In this document: positions 26,983 to 35,513 of the stretch, in pieces
How the letters are laid out: each line of letters begins with the position of its first letter
Numbering within the stretch: the first letter of the stretch is position 1
Origin: DASVBE01 sp963770375
GTDB taxonomy: Bacteria > Actinomycetota > Actinomycetes > Streptosporangiales > Streptosporangiaceae
Length of the DNA stretch: 64,000 nucleotides
NCBI GenBank assembly: GCA_963770375.1
Contig: CAVYPM010000022.1
Span: 185,909-249,908, forward strand
Direction: 5' to 3'
Position numbers and translations under genes: made by a program
Notes under the pieces: model-generated
Databases searched by the model: none
What the model was told of the DNA's origin: nothing
What the model saw: only the letters and a program-made list of their open reading frames with translations

Positions 26983-27205
26983 ACGAACTTGCTGCGGGTA
27001 TCACTGGATCGTCGGGGACAGGGATACCGGTATCACCACCTGTTCCGCGGCATGCTCTCGCGGAGCTAGAGCGGCTGGAGCCTGGCCCGATCCCGACGCG
27101 ACGGCGCCGTGCCGCCGACTGGTGCTGGCAAGAGGCTTGTCCGAGGAAGCGCTGGAGTACTCCATGGCTGGCAAGGACGTCGATAGAGCTGCCCGGATGG
27201 TGGAC
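26983..27205 (+). pseudogene. Fragment of a LAL/LuxR regulator gene
   Basis: The stretch encodes VSLDRRGQGYRYHHLFRGML and, in other frames, AERLEPG- and EEALEYSMA-like text; at DNA level it aligns along its length with 30190-30410 in the intact regulator gene at 29211. Several indels and an in-frame TAG show that it is a dead copy of that internal region. Confidence 0.7.
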
Positions 27206-27316
27206 ACGATCGGGTTCCCCGTGCCAGATACAGCGCCTCGAAGATCACGAAGCTCGCCACCAGCAGGCTGGGCCACCAACATAACCAGCCGGCGTGCCAA
27301 ACAGCCAGCGCACCGC

Positions 27317-28954
27317 TCAGCCGGCCCGGCCCAGGCCGTCGGCCCAGGGGGAGAACAGGTAGGCGGTCGACGACACCGCGCCGGTCAGGCCCTTGCTGAG
27401 CACCAGTACGTTGTCCGGCTCGACGCCGGGGATCCAGGGAAGCTGCTGGGCGGCGAGCTTCTCGGCTTTCGCCACCAGCGCCGCCCGCTGGTCCGGGTTC
27501 GCCGTGCTGCGCGCCTGCTCCAGTGCTGCCGTGATTGCCGGATCGCTGAAGTTGTCGAGGTTCTGCAACCCACCCGGGAGGACGACCTGATTGAGCAGCG
27601 CCGCCGGGTCGGCGTAGTCGCCGTAGTCGACCCCCGGGAGACCGTCGATGCCCGCCCTGAATTTGGGATCGATGAAGAAGTCGATGTAATCCTGGGCGGA
27701 CACCGACCTGAGCACCACCTTCAGGCCAATCGCCTGCGCCGCCGCCTGGTAGGCGCCCGTCAGCGCGGCGATGCTCAGCAGCTGGCTGGAGGTGCCGATT
27801 GTGATCGTCTTCCCGGTGGCCCCGGCCCGCTGGACGAGCTTCTTCGCCTCGGCGATGTTCTGGGTCAAAATCGGCGAGCTGTTGTAGGCCCTGTCGAACA
27901 CGGACCTGCCATAGCCGAACGTGCCCGGGTTCGACAGCCACCGTGGCAGCTGCGCCGCACCGGCATAAACGGAGTTGATGATGCCCCGGCGGTTCAGCGC
28001 CAGCGACAGCGCGCGGCGCACGTTCAGGTTTCCTAGCACACCCTTGAGGCTGGTGATGGTGAACGCGTCCGTGGCCCAGCCAGGGCCCTGGTAGACCCTG
28101 ACGCTGCTGCTGTTCTTCAGCTGGCCCAGAGTGGGAAGCCCCAGGCTGTAGTCGCCTTGGATGGCGCCGGTCAGCAAACCCGCAGTCAGGGCGGTGATGC
28201 TCGGAACGCCCTTAAGGGCGATCTGGCCGACAAGCGGGCGGACGGAGGGGTTCCAGTAGTGCGGGTTGCGGACCGCCACCATGCCCACGCCCGGCGTCCA
28301 CGACTTGAACATGTACGCACCCGTGCACATGATCGATCCGGCCGGGGTGCCATAGTTGTCGCCCTGTTTTTCGGCGAAGTCCTTCTCGATGATGATGCCT
28401 GGTATCGAGGCGAGTTCGCCTTCCAGCCAGTAGTCCGGCTGTTTGAGCTTGATCGTCACCTGGGACCGGCTGGTCGCTGTGACCGAGGCCACCCTGCTGA
28501 AGTCCGCCACATTGAACCCGCCCAGCCGGGGATTCAGCTGGCGGTCGAGGCTGTACACCACGTCGGCCGAGGTCACCGGATGGCCGTCCCAGAACCTCAC
28601 TCCCGGCCGGAGCGTGAACACCATCGTGGTGGGCGACGGATTCGAAACGGTGGCCAGGCCAGGCTCAAGCGCGCCGCCCGGTGCCTGGCGAAGCAGCGAC
28701 TCACACATCAGCGAGTCCGCTGTGTACTCCGGGAAGGCGGCCGCATGAATGGGATCAAGCGATACCACGTCCCGGGTGGTGGCCCAGACTATGGAGGACA
28801 CCGGCTTGGTGGCCGCGGGAAGGCTCGACACCAAGCCCCTGACCGGTGAGACATCGCCTGGCGCTGGGACGGGCCGCCCACATGCCGAAGCGACCAGCGC
28901 GCCCGCCGCGGCGACGGCACCTAGCATCCACCTGACCCGGCCGGAGGTGGCCAC
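27317..28954 (-). CDS. ABC transporter solute-binding lipoprotein (peptide/nickel, SBP_bac_5 family)
   Basis: A 545-residue exported lipoprotein. The signal peptide ends with the lipobox LVASAC (Cys25 from GTG 28954, which has GGGAGG just upstream; GTG 28975 is an alternative). SBP family 5 features: DVVSLDPIHAAAFPEYTADS, then TMVFTLRPGVRFWDGHPVTS and ADVVYSLDR, and NVRRALSLALNRRGIINSVY. Such proteins capture oligopeptides or similar for ABC import. No permease or ATPase gene is present nearby, so it is orphaned here. It is divergent from the LAL regulator gene. Confidence 0.88.
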   Translation of the reverse strand: MATSGRVRWMLGAVAAAGALVASACGRPVPAPGDVSPVRGLVSSLPAATKPVSSIVWATTRDVVSLDPIHAAAFPEYTADSLMCESLLRQAPGGALEPGLATVSNPSPTTMVFTLRPGVRFWDGHPVTSADVVYSLDRQLNPRLGGFNVADFSRVASVTATSRSQVTIKLKQPDYWLEGELASIPGIIIEKDFAEKQGDNYGTPAGSIMCTGAYMFKSWTPGVGMVAVRNPHYWNPSVRPLVGQIALKGVPSITALTAGLLTGAIQGDYSLGLPTLGQLKNSSSVRVYQGPGWATDAFTITSLKGVLGNLNVRRALSLALNRRGIINSVYAGAAQLPRWLSNPGTFGYGRSVFDRAYNSSPILTQNIAEAKKLVQRAGATGKTITIGTSSQLLSIAALTGAYQAAAQAIGLKVVLRSVSAQDYIDFFIDPKFRAGIDGLPGVDYGDYADPAALLNQVVLPGGLQNLDNFSDPAITAALEQARSTANPDQRAALVAKAEKLAAQQLPWIPGVEPDNVLVLSKGLTGAVSSTAYLFSPWADGLGRAG

Positions 28955-29210
28955 GCTGCCTCCCGACTGGCGCACGACCGATCCCCGGCCCTCCCGGCTA
29001 CGCGGTTTAGGCCAGCCGTCACACCAGGCGGCAAAATCTTACGCCCGTCAGCCTCGTTGGCCTATCACCTGGTTCTTGCCCGGGCTCCTTGCGGCGTGCT
29101 GGCCGTGTCATGTTTCGAAGGATTTACCTGCCGGGCGCAGCGACCGCTTGACCTGGTCTACCGCTCCGGCTGATCATGGACGCAAGCTCTTCCGAGATAC
29201 CGGCCAGGGC

Positions 29211-31517
29211 ATGGACGTTAGTGAGGCGCGGCAACGGGTCGACCGCTCGCAGGATGCGGGCAGGCCGGTGTTCGACCTGACGGTCTCCAAGTTGCTGCGC
29301 CCGCTGGTGCGGCCGGAGACCATCCAGCGTTCGCCGTTGATCGAGAGACTGGTCAATTGCAACGGCGGTCCGATTGTCTCGGTGGCGGCGCCGGCGGGTT
29401 ACGGGAAGACGACACTGGTGTCCCAGTGGGCCGACTGTGATCCGCGGGCCTTCGCGTGGGTGTCGGTCGACGAAGCGGACAACGACCCGAAGGTCCTGCT
29501 GACCTATGTCGCCGAAGCGCTCGACGCGGTGGAGCGAGTGGACAGGCGGGTATTCGATGCGCTCGCCTCGCCGGTAAGCTCGGTGCCCGGCTCGGTCGTC
29601 CCGCGGCTGGGGTCGGCATTCGCGTCGATGACCTCGCCGGTAACGCTGGTTCTGGATGACGTGCATTTGCTGCATGACTCCGAATGCCGGGCCGCGCTAT
29701 CAGTGCTTGCCGGCCACGTGCCCAGCGGGTCACGGCTGGTGCTGGCCGGGCGGGCCGAGCCACCGCTGCGGGCCGCGCGGCTGCGCGCCGAGGGAAAGCT
29801 CCTGGAGATCGGCGCCGGTGACCTGTCGCTCACGGTGGAGGAAGCAGCATCGCTGCTGCGCTCTGCCGGGGTGCAGGTCGGCGCCGACGATGTTGCTGAG
29901 CTGCACCGGCGGACCGAAGGGTGGCCGGCCGGGCTGTACCTCGCGGCGCTGTACCTGCGGGAAGGCGGGTCGCTGCCGGGTGCGGCGGCCTCGTTCGGCG
30001 GCGATGACCGGTTCGTCAGCGAGTACGTGGAGTCGGAGTTCCTGACCTGGATCTCCAGTTCGCAGCGGGCGTTCCTGACCAGGACCGCGGTGCTGGAGCG
30101 GATGTCCGGGCCGTTGTGCGAGGCGGTGCTGGACCTGCCCGGGTGCGCCGCGGCGCTGGCGGATCTGGCCCGGGCGAACCTGCTGCTGGTGCCGCTGGAC
30201 CGGCGCGGGCAGTGGTACCGCTACCACCACCTGTTCCGCGACATGCTGCTCGCGGAGGCCGAGCGCCTGGAGCCCGGCCTGATCCCGGTCCTGCGCCGCC
30301 GCGCCGCCGCCTGGTACCTGCGCAACGACCTGCCCGAGGAAGCGCTGGAGTACTCCATGGCTGCCGGGGACGTTGACACGGCGGCCCGGCTGGTGGAAGA
30401 ACTCTGGCTGCCGACGTACCGGCGAGCCAGGATCACCACCCTGCAACGGTGGTTCCGGTGGCTCGATGACCGGGGCGGGTTCGAGGACCACCCGCGGGCC
30501 GCCGCGTACGCCTCGCTTCTTGCCCTGGCGACCGGGCGGGCGGCCGACGCCGAGCGAACGGCTCATATCGTCGACCGCTGGCGCTCCCAGGACGCGGCCC
30601 GGGCCGGCGACCATCTCATCGAGGCCCTCGCCGCTGCGCTGCGCGCCTTCCTGTGCCGCCATGGTGCCGAGCAGATGCACGCGGACGCCGATGAGGCCGC
30701 ACGGCAATTCGCGGCGGCGGGCATGGTGCGCCCGATGACCGGGCTCCTGCAGGGGATCGCGCGCATCCTCGCCGGCGATCTCGACAGCGCGGATGTCGTC
30801 TTTGACGAGGCCGTCAGAGCCGGACAGGAAATCGGCACGCCCGATACGATCGCGGACATACTGTGCGAACGGTCGCTGGTGGCGATGGCACGCAGCCAAT
30901 GGAACCAGGCTGAGGCCCTGGCAGGCCAAGCTCGCTCGCTGCTGGATCAGGCCGGGCTGGAGGAGGCTGCCGTCTGCGCGGTGCAGGCCCGCGTGGCCCT
31001 GCACCGGGGCGATGTCCCGGCGGCGCGGCGCGAACTCGTCAGCGCTCAGCGGCTGAGATCCTTGCTGACGTACGCGCAGCCCCACTTGGCCGTCCAGACC
31101 CGGATCGAGCTCATCCGCGCCCACATCGCCCTCGCCGACATCAGTGGGGCCAGGACGCTCATGCGGGAAGTCGATGAGGTGCTCAGACTTCGGCCCGGGC
31201 TGGGGATCCTGGTCGGGGAGGCCGAGGCGCTTCGGGCCCGGCTTGCCCAGGTACGCGGTTCGGCCGTCCTTGGAGTATCGACCCTGACCGCCGCCGAACT
31301 CCGCCTGCTGCCGCTGCTATCCACGCACCTGTCGTTCCCCGAGATCGGCGCCGAGCTGTTCTTGTCCCGCCACACCATCAAGTCGCAGGCCTTTTCGATC
31401 TACCGCAAGCTCGGCGTCGCCTCCCGCAGCCAGGCGGTCACCCGGTCCCAGGAGCTGGGACTCCTGGAGGGATGGCCTTATCTTTCCTCAAGGGGACGAC
31501 GGGTGCATCGCCGGTGA
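29211..31517 (+). CDS. LAL-type (MalT-like) LuxR family transcriptional regulator
   Basis: A 768-residue ATP-dependent regulator starting at ATG 29211 (MDVSEARQRV). Walker A APAGYGKTT is at about 60-68, Walker B is VTLVLDDVHLL; the MalT-like helical repeat part occupies ~330-690; the C-terminal LuxR helix-turn-helix is STHLSFPEIGAELFLSRHTI with KSQAFSIYRKLGVASRSQA. Ligand binding plus ATP lets such proteins activate nearby operons. It is divergent from the solute-binding protein gene, so that gene is the natural first target to test. Fragments of the same gene family are at 26983 and 34777. Confidence 0.88.
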   Translation: MDVSEARQRVDRSQDAGRPVFDLTVSKLLRPLVRPETIQRSPLIERLVNCNGGPIVSVAAPAGYGKTTLVSQWADCDPRAFAWVSVDEADNDPKVLLTYVAEALDAVERVDRRVFDALASPVSSVPGSVVPRLGSAFASMTSPVTLVLDDVHLLHDSECRAALSVLAGHVPSGSRLVLAGRAEPPLRAARLRAEGKLLEIGAGDLSLTVEEAASLLRSAGVQVGADDVAELHRRTEGWPAGLYLAALYLREGGSLPGAAASFGGDDRFVSEYVESEFLTWISSSQRAFLTRTAVLERMSGPLCEAVLDLPGCAAALADLARANLLLVPLDRRGQWYRYHHLFRDMLLAEAERLEPGLIPVLRRRAAAWYLRNDLPEEALEYSMAAGDVDTAARLVEELWLPTYRRARITTLQRWFRWLDDRGGFEDHPRAAAYASLLALATGRAADAERTAHIVDRWRSQDAARAGDHLIEALAAALRAFLCRHGAEQMHADADEAARQFAAAGMVRPMTGLLQGIARILAGDLDSADVVFDEAVRAGQEIGTPDTIADILCERSLVAMARSQWNQAEALAGQARSLLDQAGLEEAAVCAVQARVALHRGDVPAARRELVSAQRLRSLLTYAQPHLAVQTRIELIRAHIALADISGARTLMREVDEVLRLRPGLGILVGEAEALRARLAQVRGSAVLGVSTLTAAELRLLPLLSTHLSFPEIGAELFLSRHTIKSQAFSIYRKLGVASRSQAVTRSQELGLLEGWPYLSSRGRRVHRR

Positions 31518-31591
31518 GCAGCTCACCCCCGGCGCGCCCGGTGGGCAGGCAGCGGCATGTCCCGGGGTGATTTGTGCGGGTGGCCCTGCGG

Positions 31592-33274
31592 TTACCGCTG
31601 GTCGGTGCCGCCGGCTTGCTGGTTTCGTTCTATCCATGTCATCGCGTCTGCGTAGGCGCGTTTGAGGGTGGCGGCGACCCGCTCGTCGCCGCTGTAGATG
31701 TTGTCGGGGGTGATCAGGTCGGTGACGCCGGTGACGCGGAGCTGTTCTTGGATGCGTTCACTGGCCGAGACGATGACGAGCTTGCTGCCGGCCGCTGCGA
31801 GGGCCTGGGCGTAGCGGTGCAGGACGTCCATGAAGGTGGTGCCGAGGTCGGTGCGTCCCCGCAGCCTGATGATCACCACCGAGTTGCGGCCGGTGCCGTC
31901 GGTGGCCGGGAGCTGTGCTTCGAGTACCGGCGCGGCGGCGAAGAACAGGCTCCCGTACGGCTGGAGCGCGACCACCTCGTTGGCGGGGAGCTGGGCCGGT
32001 GGGCCGGTCTCGATGAGGTTCCCGTCCGGGTCGAGCAGCCAGCGCTTGATGGTGACCTGGTTCGACTGCCGCACCACGTGCAAGATCACCGACAGGCCCA
32101 CCGCGACGAGCACCGCGTACTGCAACGGGATGACCATGGTGAGCACGAAGCTAGTCACCAGCACCGCCTTCTGCACGGCGCCGGTCTTCCACACCGATTG
32201 AAGATCGGCCGGCCTGATGGTCCGGTAGCCAACCAGCATGAGCAGGCCGGCCAGGGCCGGCATGGCGATGTAGCCGACCAGGCCGGCGAACGCGATGATC
32301 ACCACCGCCATCACCACGCTGGCGATCATCAAAGACATACGCGACCGGGCGCCGGCGGCCTTATTAAGCGACGAGGCCGACATGGACCCGCCCACCGGCA
32401 TCCCCCGGAAGATCCCCGCGATCACGTTCGCGGCGCCCTGCCCGATGAAGTCACGGGAAACATCGGGGTAGCGGCCGTCCGGGTTGGCGAAGTTGGCCGA
32501 GATGGCCGCCCCCTGGACCAGTCCCACGAACGCAAGTGACAGCGCCGGGACCGCAAGCGAGGGAACCAGCCGCAGCATCGGGGCCTGGGGCAGCGGCAGC
32601 GCGCGGGGAATCTCACTGAGATCCCTGACCAGGGCGACGCTGCCCCATCCCAGGACGGCCACCAGAGCCGAGGTGACGACGACCGCCAGCACCAGCCCCA
32701 GCGGGCCGAGCCTGGTGCGCTCCAGCAGGAGTATCAGCGCGACCGTCAAGATCCCAATCGCCACGGACTGCAGGTGCAGTTCGCCGGGATGGATGAGGGT
32801 GTTGACGGCGCGGACGACACGGTTTGCCCCCTCCGCTTTGTAGCCGGTGAGGTTGGCCAATTGCCCGAGGATGATATTGACCCCGACAGCGCTGATGAAC
32901 CCCACCATCACCGCGTTCGACACGAACCGCAGGACCGAACCGAGCCGCAGAAACCCGGCCGCCAGCATCACAACGCCGGTCAGCACCGACAGGGTGAACA
33001 ATGCCCTCGCCGGGTCATCCCCGGCGTGAACCGCCGGGACATCAGCGATGACGATAGCCATGGCCCCGGTGGCCTGCACCGCCATGAAGGCCGAACTGGT
33101 GACAAACGAGCCACCGACCGTGCCGAACAGGTATGCGTAAAGGCCCGAAAGAGGGCTGACCCCGGCGAGCAGGCCAGCGGCGAGACCGTCGGGAACGCTC
33201 TCCACGCCGAGCACCAGCCCGGCGACGGCGTCCTTGCGCAGCGTGTCACGCCTGACCCGGAAGCGGAGTCTCAT
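31592..33274 (-). CDS. SulP family anion permease with STAS domain
   Basis: A 560-residue inner-membrane transporter starting at ATG 33274. The SulP N-terminal signature is seen as VPDGLAAGLLAGVSPLSGLY; ten or more hydrophobic segments follow to about residue 400, including GGSMSASSLNKAAGARSRMS. A C-terminal STAS domain (about 430-545: NSVVIIRLRGRTDLGTTFMD, SKLVIVSASERIQEQL) completes the SLC26-like layout. The anion could be sulfate, bicarbonate or another. This is the undamaged copy of an inverted pair with 57088-58773. Confidence 0.9.
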   Translation of the reverse strand: MRLRFRVRRDTLRKDAVAGLVLGVESVPDGLAAGLLAGVSPLSGLYAYLFGTVGGSFVTSSAFMAVQATGAMAIVIADVPAVHAGDDPARALFTLSVLTGVVMLAAGFLRLGSVLRFVSNAVMVGFISAVGVNIILGQLANLTGYKAEGANRVVRAVNTLIHPGELHLQSVAIGILTVALILLLERTRLGPLGLVLAVVVTSALVAVLGWGSVALVRDLSEIPRALPLPQAPMLRLVPSLAVPALSLAFVGLVQGAAISANFANPDGRYPDVSRDFIGQGAANVIAGIFRGMPVGGSMSASSLNKAAGARSRMSLMIASVVMAVVIIAFAGLVGYIAMPALAGLLMLVGYRTIRPADLQSVWKTGAVQKAVLVTSFVLTMVIPLQYAVLVAVGLSVILHVVRQSNQVTIKRWLLDPDGNLIETGPPAQLPANEVVALQPYGSLFFAAAPVLEAQLPATDGTGRNSVVIIRLRGRTDLGTTFMDVLHRYAQALAAAGSKLVIVSASERIQEQLRVTGVTDLITPDNIYSGDERVAATLKRAYADAMTWIERNQQAGGTDQR

Positions 33275-33386
33275 GCCCAGGTTCTCCGGGTGGCCGCGGG
33301 CGTGACCGCATGGACCATCGCGAGCCCTCCATCCCGCCACACCAACCGCTCGCCGGTTTCAGCGAAACCCATCCCCGGTGATCTGC

Positions 33387-33405
33387 CATCCCCCCAAACG
33401 GGTAA
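33387..33405 (-). promoter_or_regulatory. Dispersed 19-bp motif, site 2
   Basis: TTACCCGTTTGGGGGGATG on the minus strand, 113 bp upstream of the SulP start at 33274. Confidence 0.5.
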
Positions 33406-33624
33406 CCAGGCAGACCCTTCCTGGCCCATGAACCGTCGGCGTATCGCGACAGCGATCAGCGCGCTCGGGCACCCTCCGTGACGGACATCCCAGCGGGGGC
33501 GCGCCCTGGCGCCGGCGCGCCGTGGCGATCAGGCCGACCTGGGCATAATCACAAGCCGGGGTGCCCAGCCCCGCCGGTCTGGTATCAGGGCGGCGTCTTG
33601 GGCTCCAGCGCGCTAGCCGTGGCC

Positions 33625-33862
33625 TGGCCAGGGGGCGTTGATGGACATCGCCTGCCGCCCCTGCGTTCGCCGCAACGATGCTCCGAACGTGCATGTCCCT
33701 GACCGCAGAATGCGACGCAGCCTGCGGCCCTGGCATCCCCCTGATTGGGTTATCCAACCCGGCCCATACCCAGCCCTGGGTCCCCCCGGCCGGTTGAGCA
33801 CGCCCGGTCCGGCCCAGAACGGCAGCGTCTGGGTGCCGGGCCGCTCCCACTAGCCTTTCCCC
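33625..33862. other. Gap between SulP block and K+ channel gene
   Basis: No gene is evident. The stretch holds one 19-bp motif on the minus strand and must contain the promoter of the channel gene at 33863. Confidence 0.5.
33734..33752 (-). promoter_or_regulatory. Dispersed 19-bp motif, site 3
   Basis: TAACCCAATCAGGGGGATG on the minus strand, 111 bp upstream of, and pointing away from, the K+ channel start at 33863. Confidence 0.45.
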
Positions 33863-34408
33863 ATGACAGACAGCGCCGGCACGCAGCCCGACGCCTCCCC
33901 GGAAGCCCGGCCCACACCCGGCAAGATCGTGCGGGCTCTGCTGCGGGCCGTGGGTTCCACCGCCGCGCTGGTAGTGATCTACTACCTGCTGCCCCTGGAC
34001 CACTCCTCGGCCTGGGCTGCTGTGACGATGCTGGTAATCGGGCTGGTGGTGCTCATCGGTTTGGTCGCCTTTCAGGTCCGATCGATCATCGCGTCACCGT
34101 TCCCGGGCCTGCGGGCCATCGAAGCCCTCGCCACCAGCGTCCCGCTGTTCGTGCTGCTGTTCGCCGCCGCCTATGTCGTCATGGCCACGATCTCCGCCAG
34201 CAGTTTCAGCCAGCCCATGACCCGCACGAACGCGCTGTACTTCACCGTGACCGTGTTCACCACAGTCGGCTTCGGCGACATCACCGCCAAGACCGAAGCG
34301 GCGCGGCTCGTGGTAACCGGGCAGATGATCGTCGATCTCATCATCTTTGGGCTCGGGGTCAGGATCTTCTTGGGCGCGATCACACGCGGCCGGCAGCGAC
34401 GGCCATAA
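33863..34408 (+). CDS. Two-helix K+ channel (KcsA-like pore)
   Basis: A 181-residue membrane protein. Hydrophobic segments lie at about 27-43, 50-70, 92-111 and 150-170; the pore loop reads FTVTVFTTVGFGDITAKTEA with the K+ selectivity filter TVGFGD at 134-139. The N-terminus is Pro/Thr-rich and cytosolic; there is no RCK or cyclic-nucleotide domain, so gating must be intrinsic or by partners. ATG 33863 begins MTDSAGTQPD. It stands alone, with the SulP block upstream on the opposite strand. Confidence 0.87.
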   Translation: MTDSAGTQPDASPEARPTPGKIVRALLRAVGSTAALVVIYYLLPLDHSSAWAAVTMLVIGLVVLIGLVAFQVRSIIASPFPGLRAIEALATSVPLFVLLFAAAYVVMATISASSFSQPMTRTNALYFTVTVFTTVGFGDITAKTEAARLVVTGQMIVDLIIFGLGVRIFLGAITRGRQRRP

Positions 34409-34570
34409 GATGCGGGCGCCACCGGGCCCAACGAGTAGGCCCGCCTGTGGGTGCCGAAACCATGTCCTACGACCTGATCTGGCCTCACAGCACTGGACCG
34501 CGAGCCGATGGTTCAGCGTTTGGCTCCACGAGCAGCTCATGCCCGGGCACTGTCACCGCCGGTGACGCTG

Positions 34571-34760
34571 CGTTTGCCTATCTGGCAGTGCTGTGGCTGC
34601 TCGGCTGGATGGCCCTGCTCGGCCCGTCAGACCTGGCCAAAAGGACACCCAGATTCTGGTCCTGCGCCACCCGATCGCCGTGCTCCAGCGCCACGTCAAC
34701 ACGCCCAGACCCTCCTGGGCCGACCGCGCGATCCCATCCGCGCTGGCCCGGCTGATCCCC
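34571..34760 (+). pseudogene. N-terminal scrap of an integrase-type transposase
   Basis: The frames read FAYLAVLWLLGWMALLGPSD LAKR then (shifted) QILVLRHPIAVLQRHVNTPR and SWADRAIPSALARLIPS. This matches the leader region of a family of rve-type transposases that start with a membrane-like segment followed by EILVLRHQ. Frame-broken and cut at ~34760, where a regulator fragment begins. Confidence 0.55.
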
Positions 34761-34776
34761 AGCAAAGCGCAGCCAG

Positions 34777-34900
34777 CTGCTATCCACCCACCTGTCGTTC
34801 CCCGAGATCGCCGAGGAGCAGTCCCTCTCCCGCCACACCGTCAACCACCTGCAGCCAGGCGGTCACCTGGGCCCGCGAGCTGGGGCTCCCGGAGGGATGA
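34777..34900 (+). pseudogene. C-terminal helix-turn-helix fragment of a LAL regulator
   Basis: LSTHLSFPEIAEEQSLSRHT and, in other frames, SQAVTWARELGLPEG correspond to the end of the regulator at 29211 (STHLSFPEIGAELFLSRHTI ... RSQELGLLEG). About 20 bases encoding the KLGVAS part are missing. A dead paralogue end. Confidence 0.65.
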
Positions 34901-34911
34901 CGGCCGGGTCT

Positions 34912-34930
34912 TTACCCGATCAGGAGGATG
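34912..34930 (+). promoter_or_regulatory. Dispersed 19-bp motif, site 4
   Basis: TTACCCGATCAGGAGGATG, 51 bp upstream of the CMD-like start at 34982. Confidence 0.5.
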
Positions 34931-34981
34931 GAATCCGCCCCGGCACGAGGAGCAATAGTGCCCTGACGGTGGGTGGGGCTT

Positions 34982-35337
34982 ATGGGCCAGACGGTGAGAT
35001 TCCAGGAAAGGCTGCGCAGGCTGGCGATGATCGACGAGGGCTTCGTCCAGGACGAGGGCGGGCTCGGGCTTGGGCCGGTCGGCACATCGGCCCTGGACCC
35101 CAAGACCGCAGCCCTGCTGCAGCTGGGGATGTCGGCGGCCATCGGGTCGCCGGCGGTGTGCCTGGAATGGAGCAGCGGGCGGGCGCTGGCGGCGGCGCGA
35201 GCGAAGACGAGATCGCCGACGTGCTGCTGGCGATTGCCCCGGTAGCCAGGCTCGGCCGGGTCGTCGCCGCCGCCCGAGGTGGCGACCGCGCTCGGCTATG
35301 ACATCCAGGCCGCGGTGGAGGAACTAGACGATCACTG
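34982..35337 (+). pseudogene. CMD-like protein, copy with two frameshifts
   Basis: ATG 34982 opens MGQTVRFQERLRRLAMIDEG, then DPKTAALLQLGMSAAIGSPA. After GRALAA one base is missing (~35193), and after VVAAA (~35272) a second indel follows; the remaining frames give DVLLAIAPVARLGRV and ATALGYDIQAAVEELDD. It is a broken twin of the intact gene at 44468, with the same leader and 19-bp motif. Confidence 0.8.
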
Positions 35338-35513
35338 ACAGCCGTCGGCAGGGCGCGCACGGGTTGCAGCTCAGCACCGTGCGGCGTGGTCCACAAAGGA
35401 CCGATCTGGACGGCGGCGCCCGAGTTGCGCATGCGGCGCGCGACCAGGGGGGAAGGCAGAGGTTACCCGGTACAGGTGAGCCGCTGCCCGGTGCAGAACG
35501 GGAGAATGGCCCG

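Larger units (their letters stand above)
31592..33624 (-). repeat. Inverted duplication block, SulP copy 1 (with a DUF1622 tail)
   Basis: The sequence matches 56611-58773 on the other strand. At its upstream end (33590-33624) it carries the last ~12 codons of the DUF1622 gene (ATASALEPKTPP, stop), which exists complete only at 56207. This shows that this copy was taken from a DUF1622-SulP arrangement like that at 56.2 kb. About 130 bp of leader found in copy 2 (between ~56915 and ~57065) are missing here. Confidence 0.85.
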
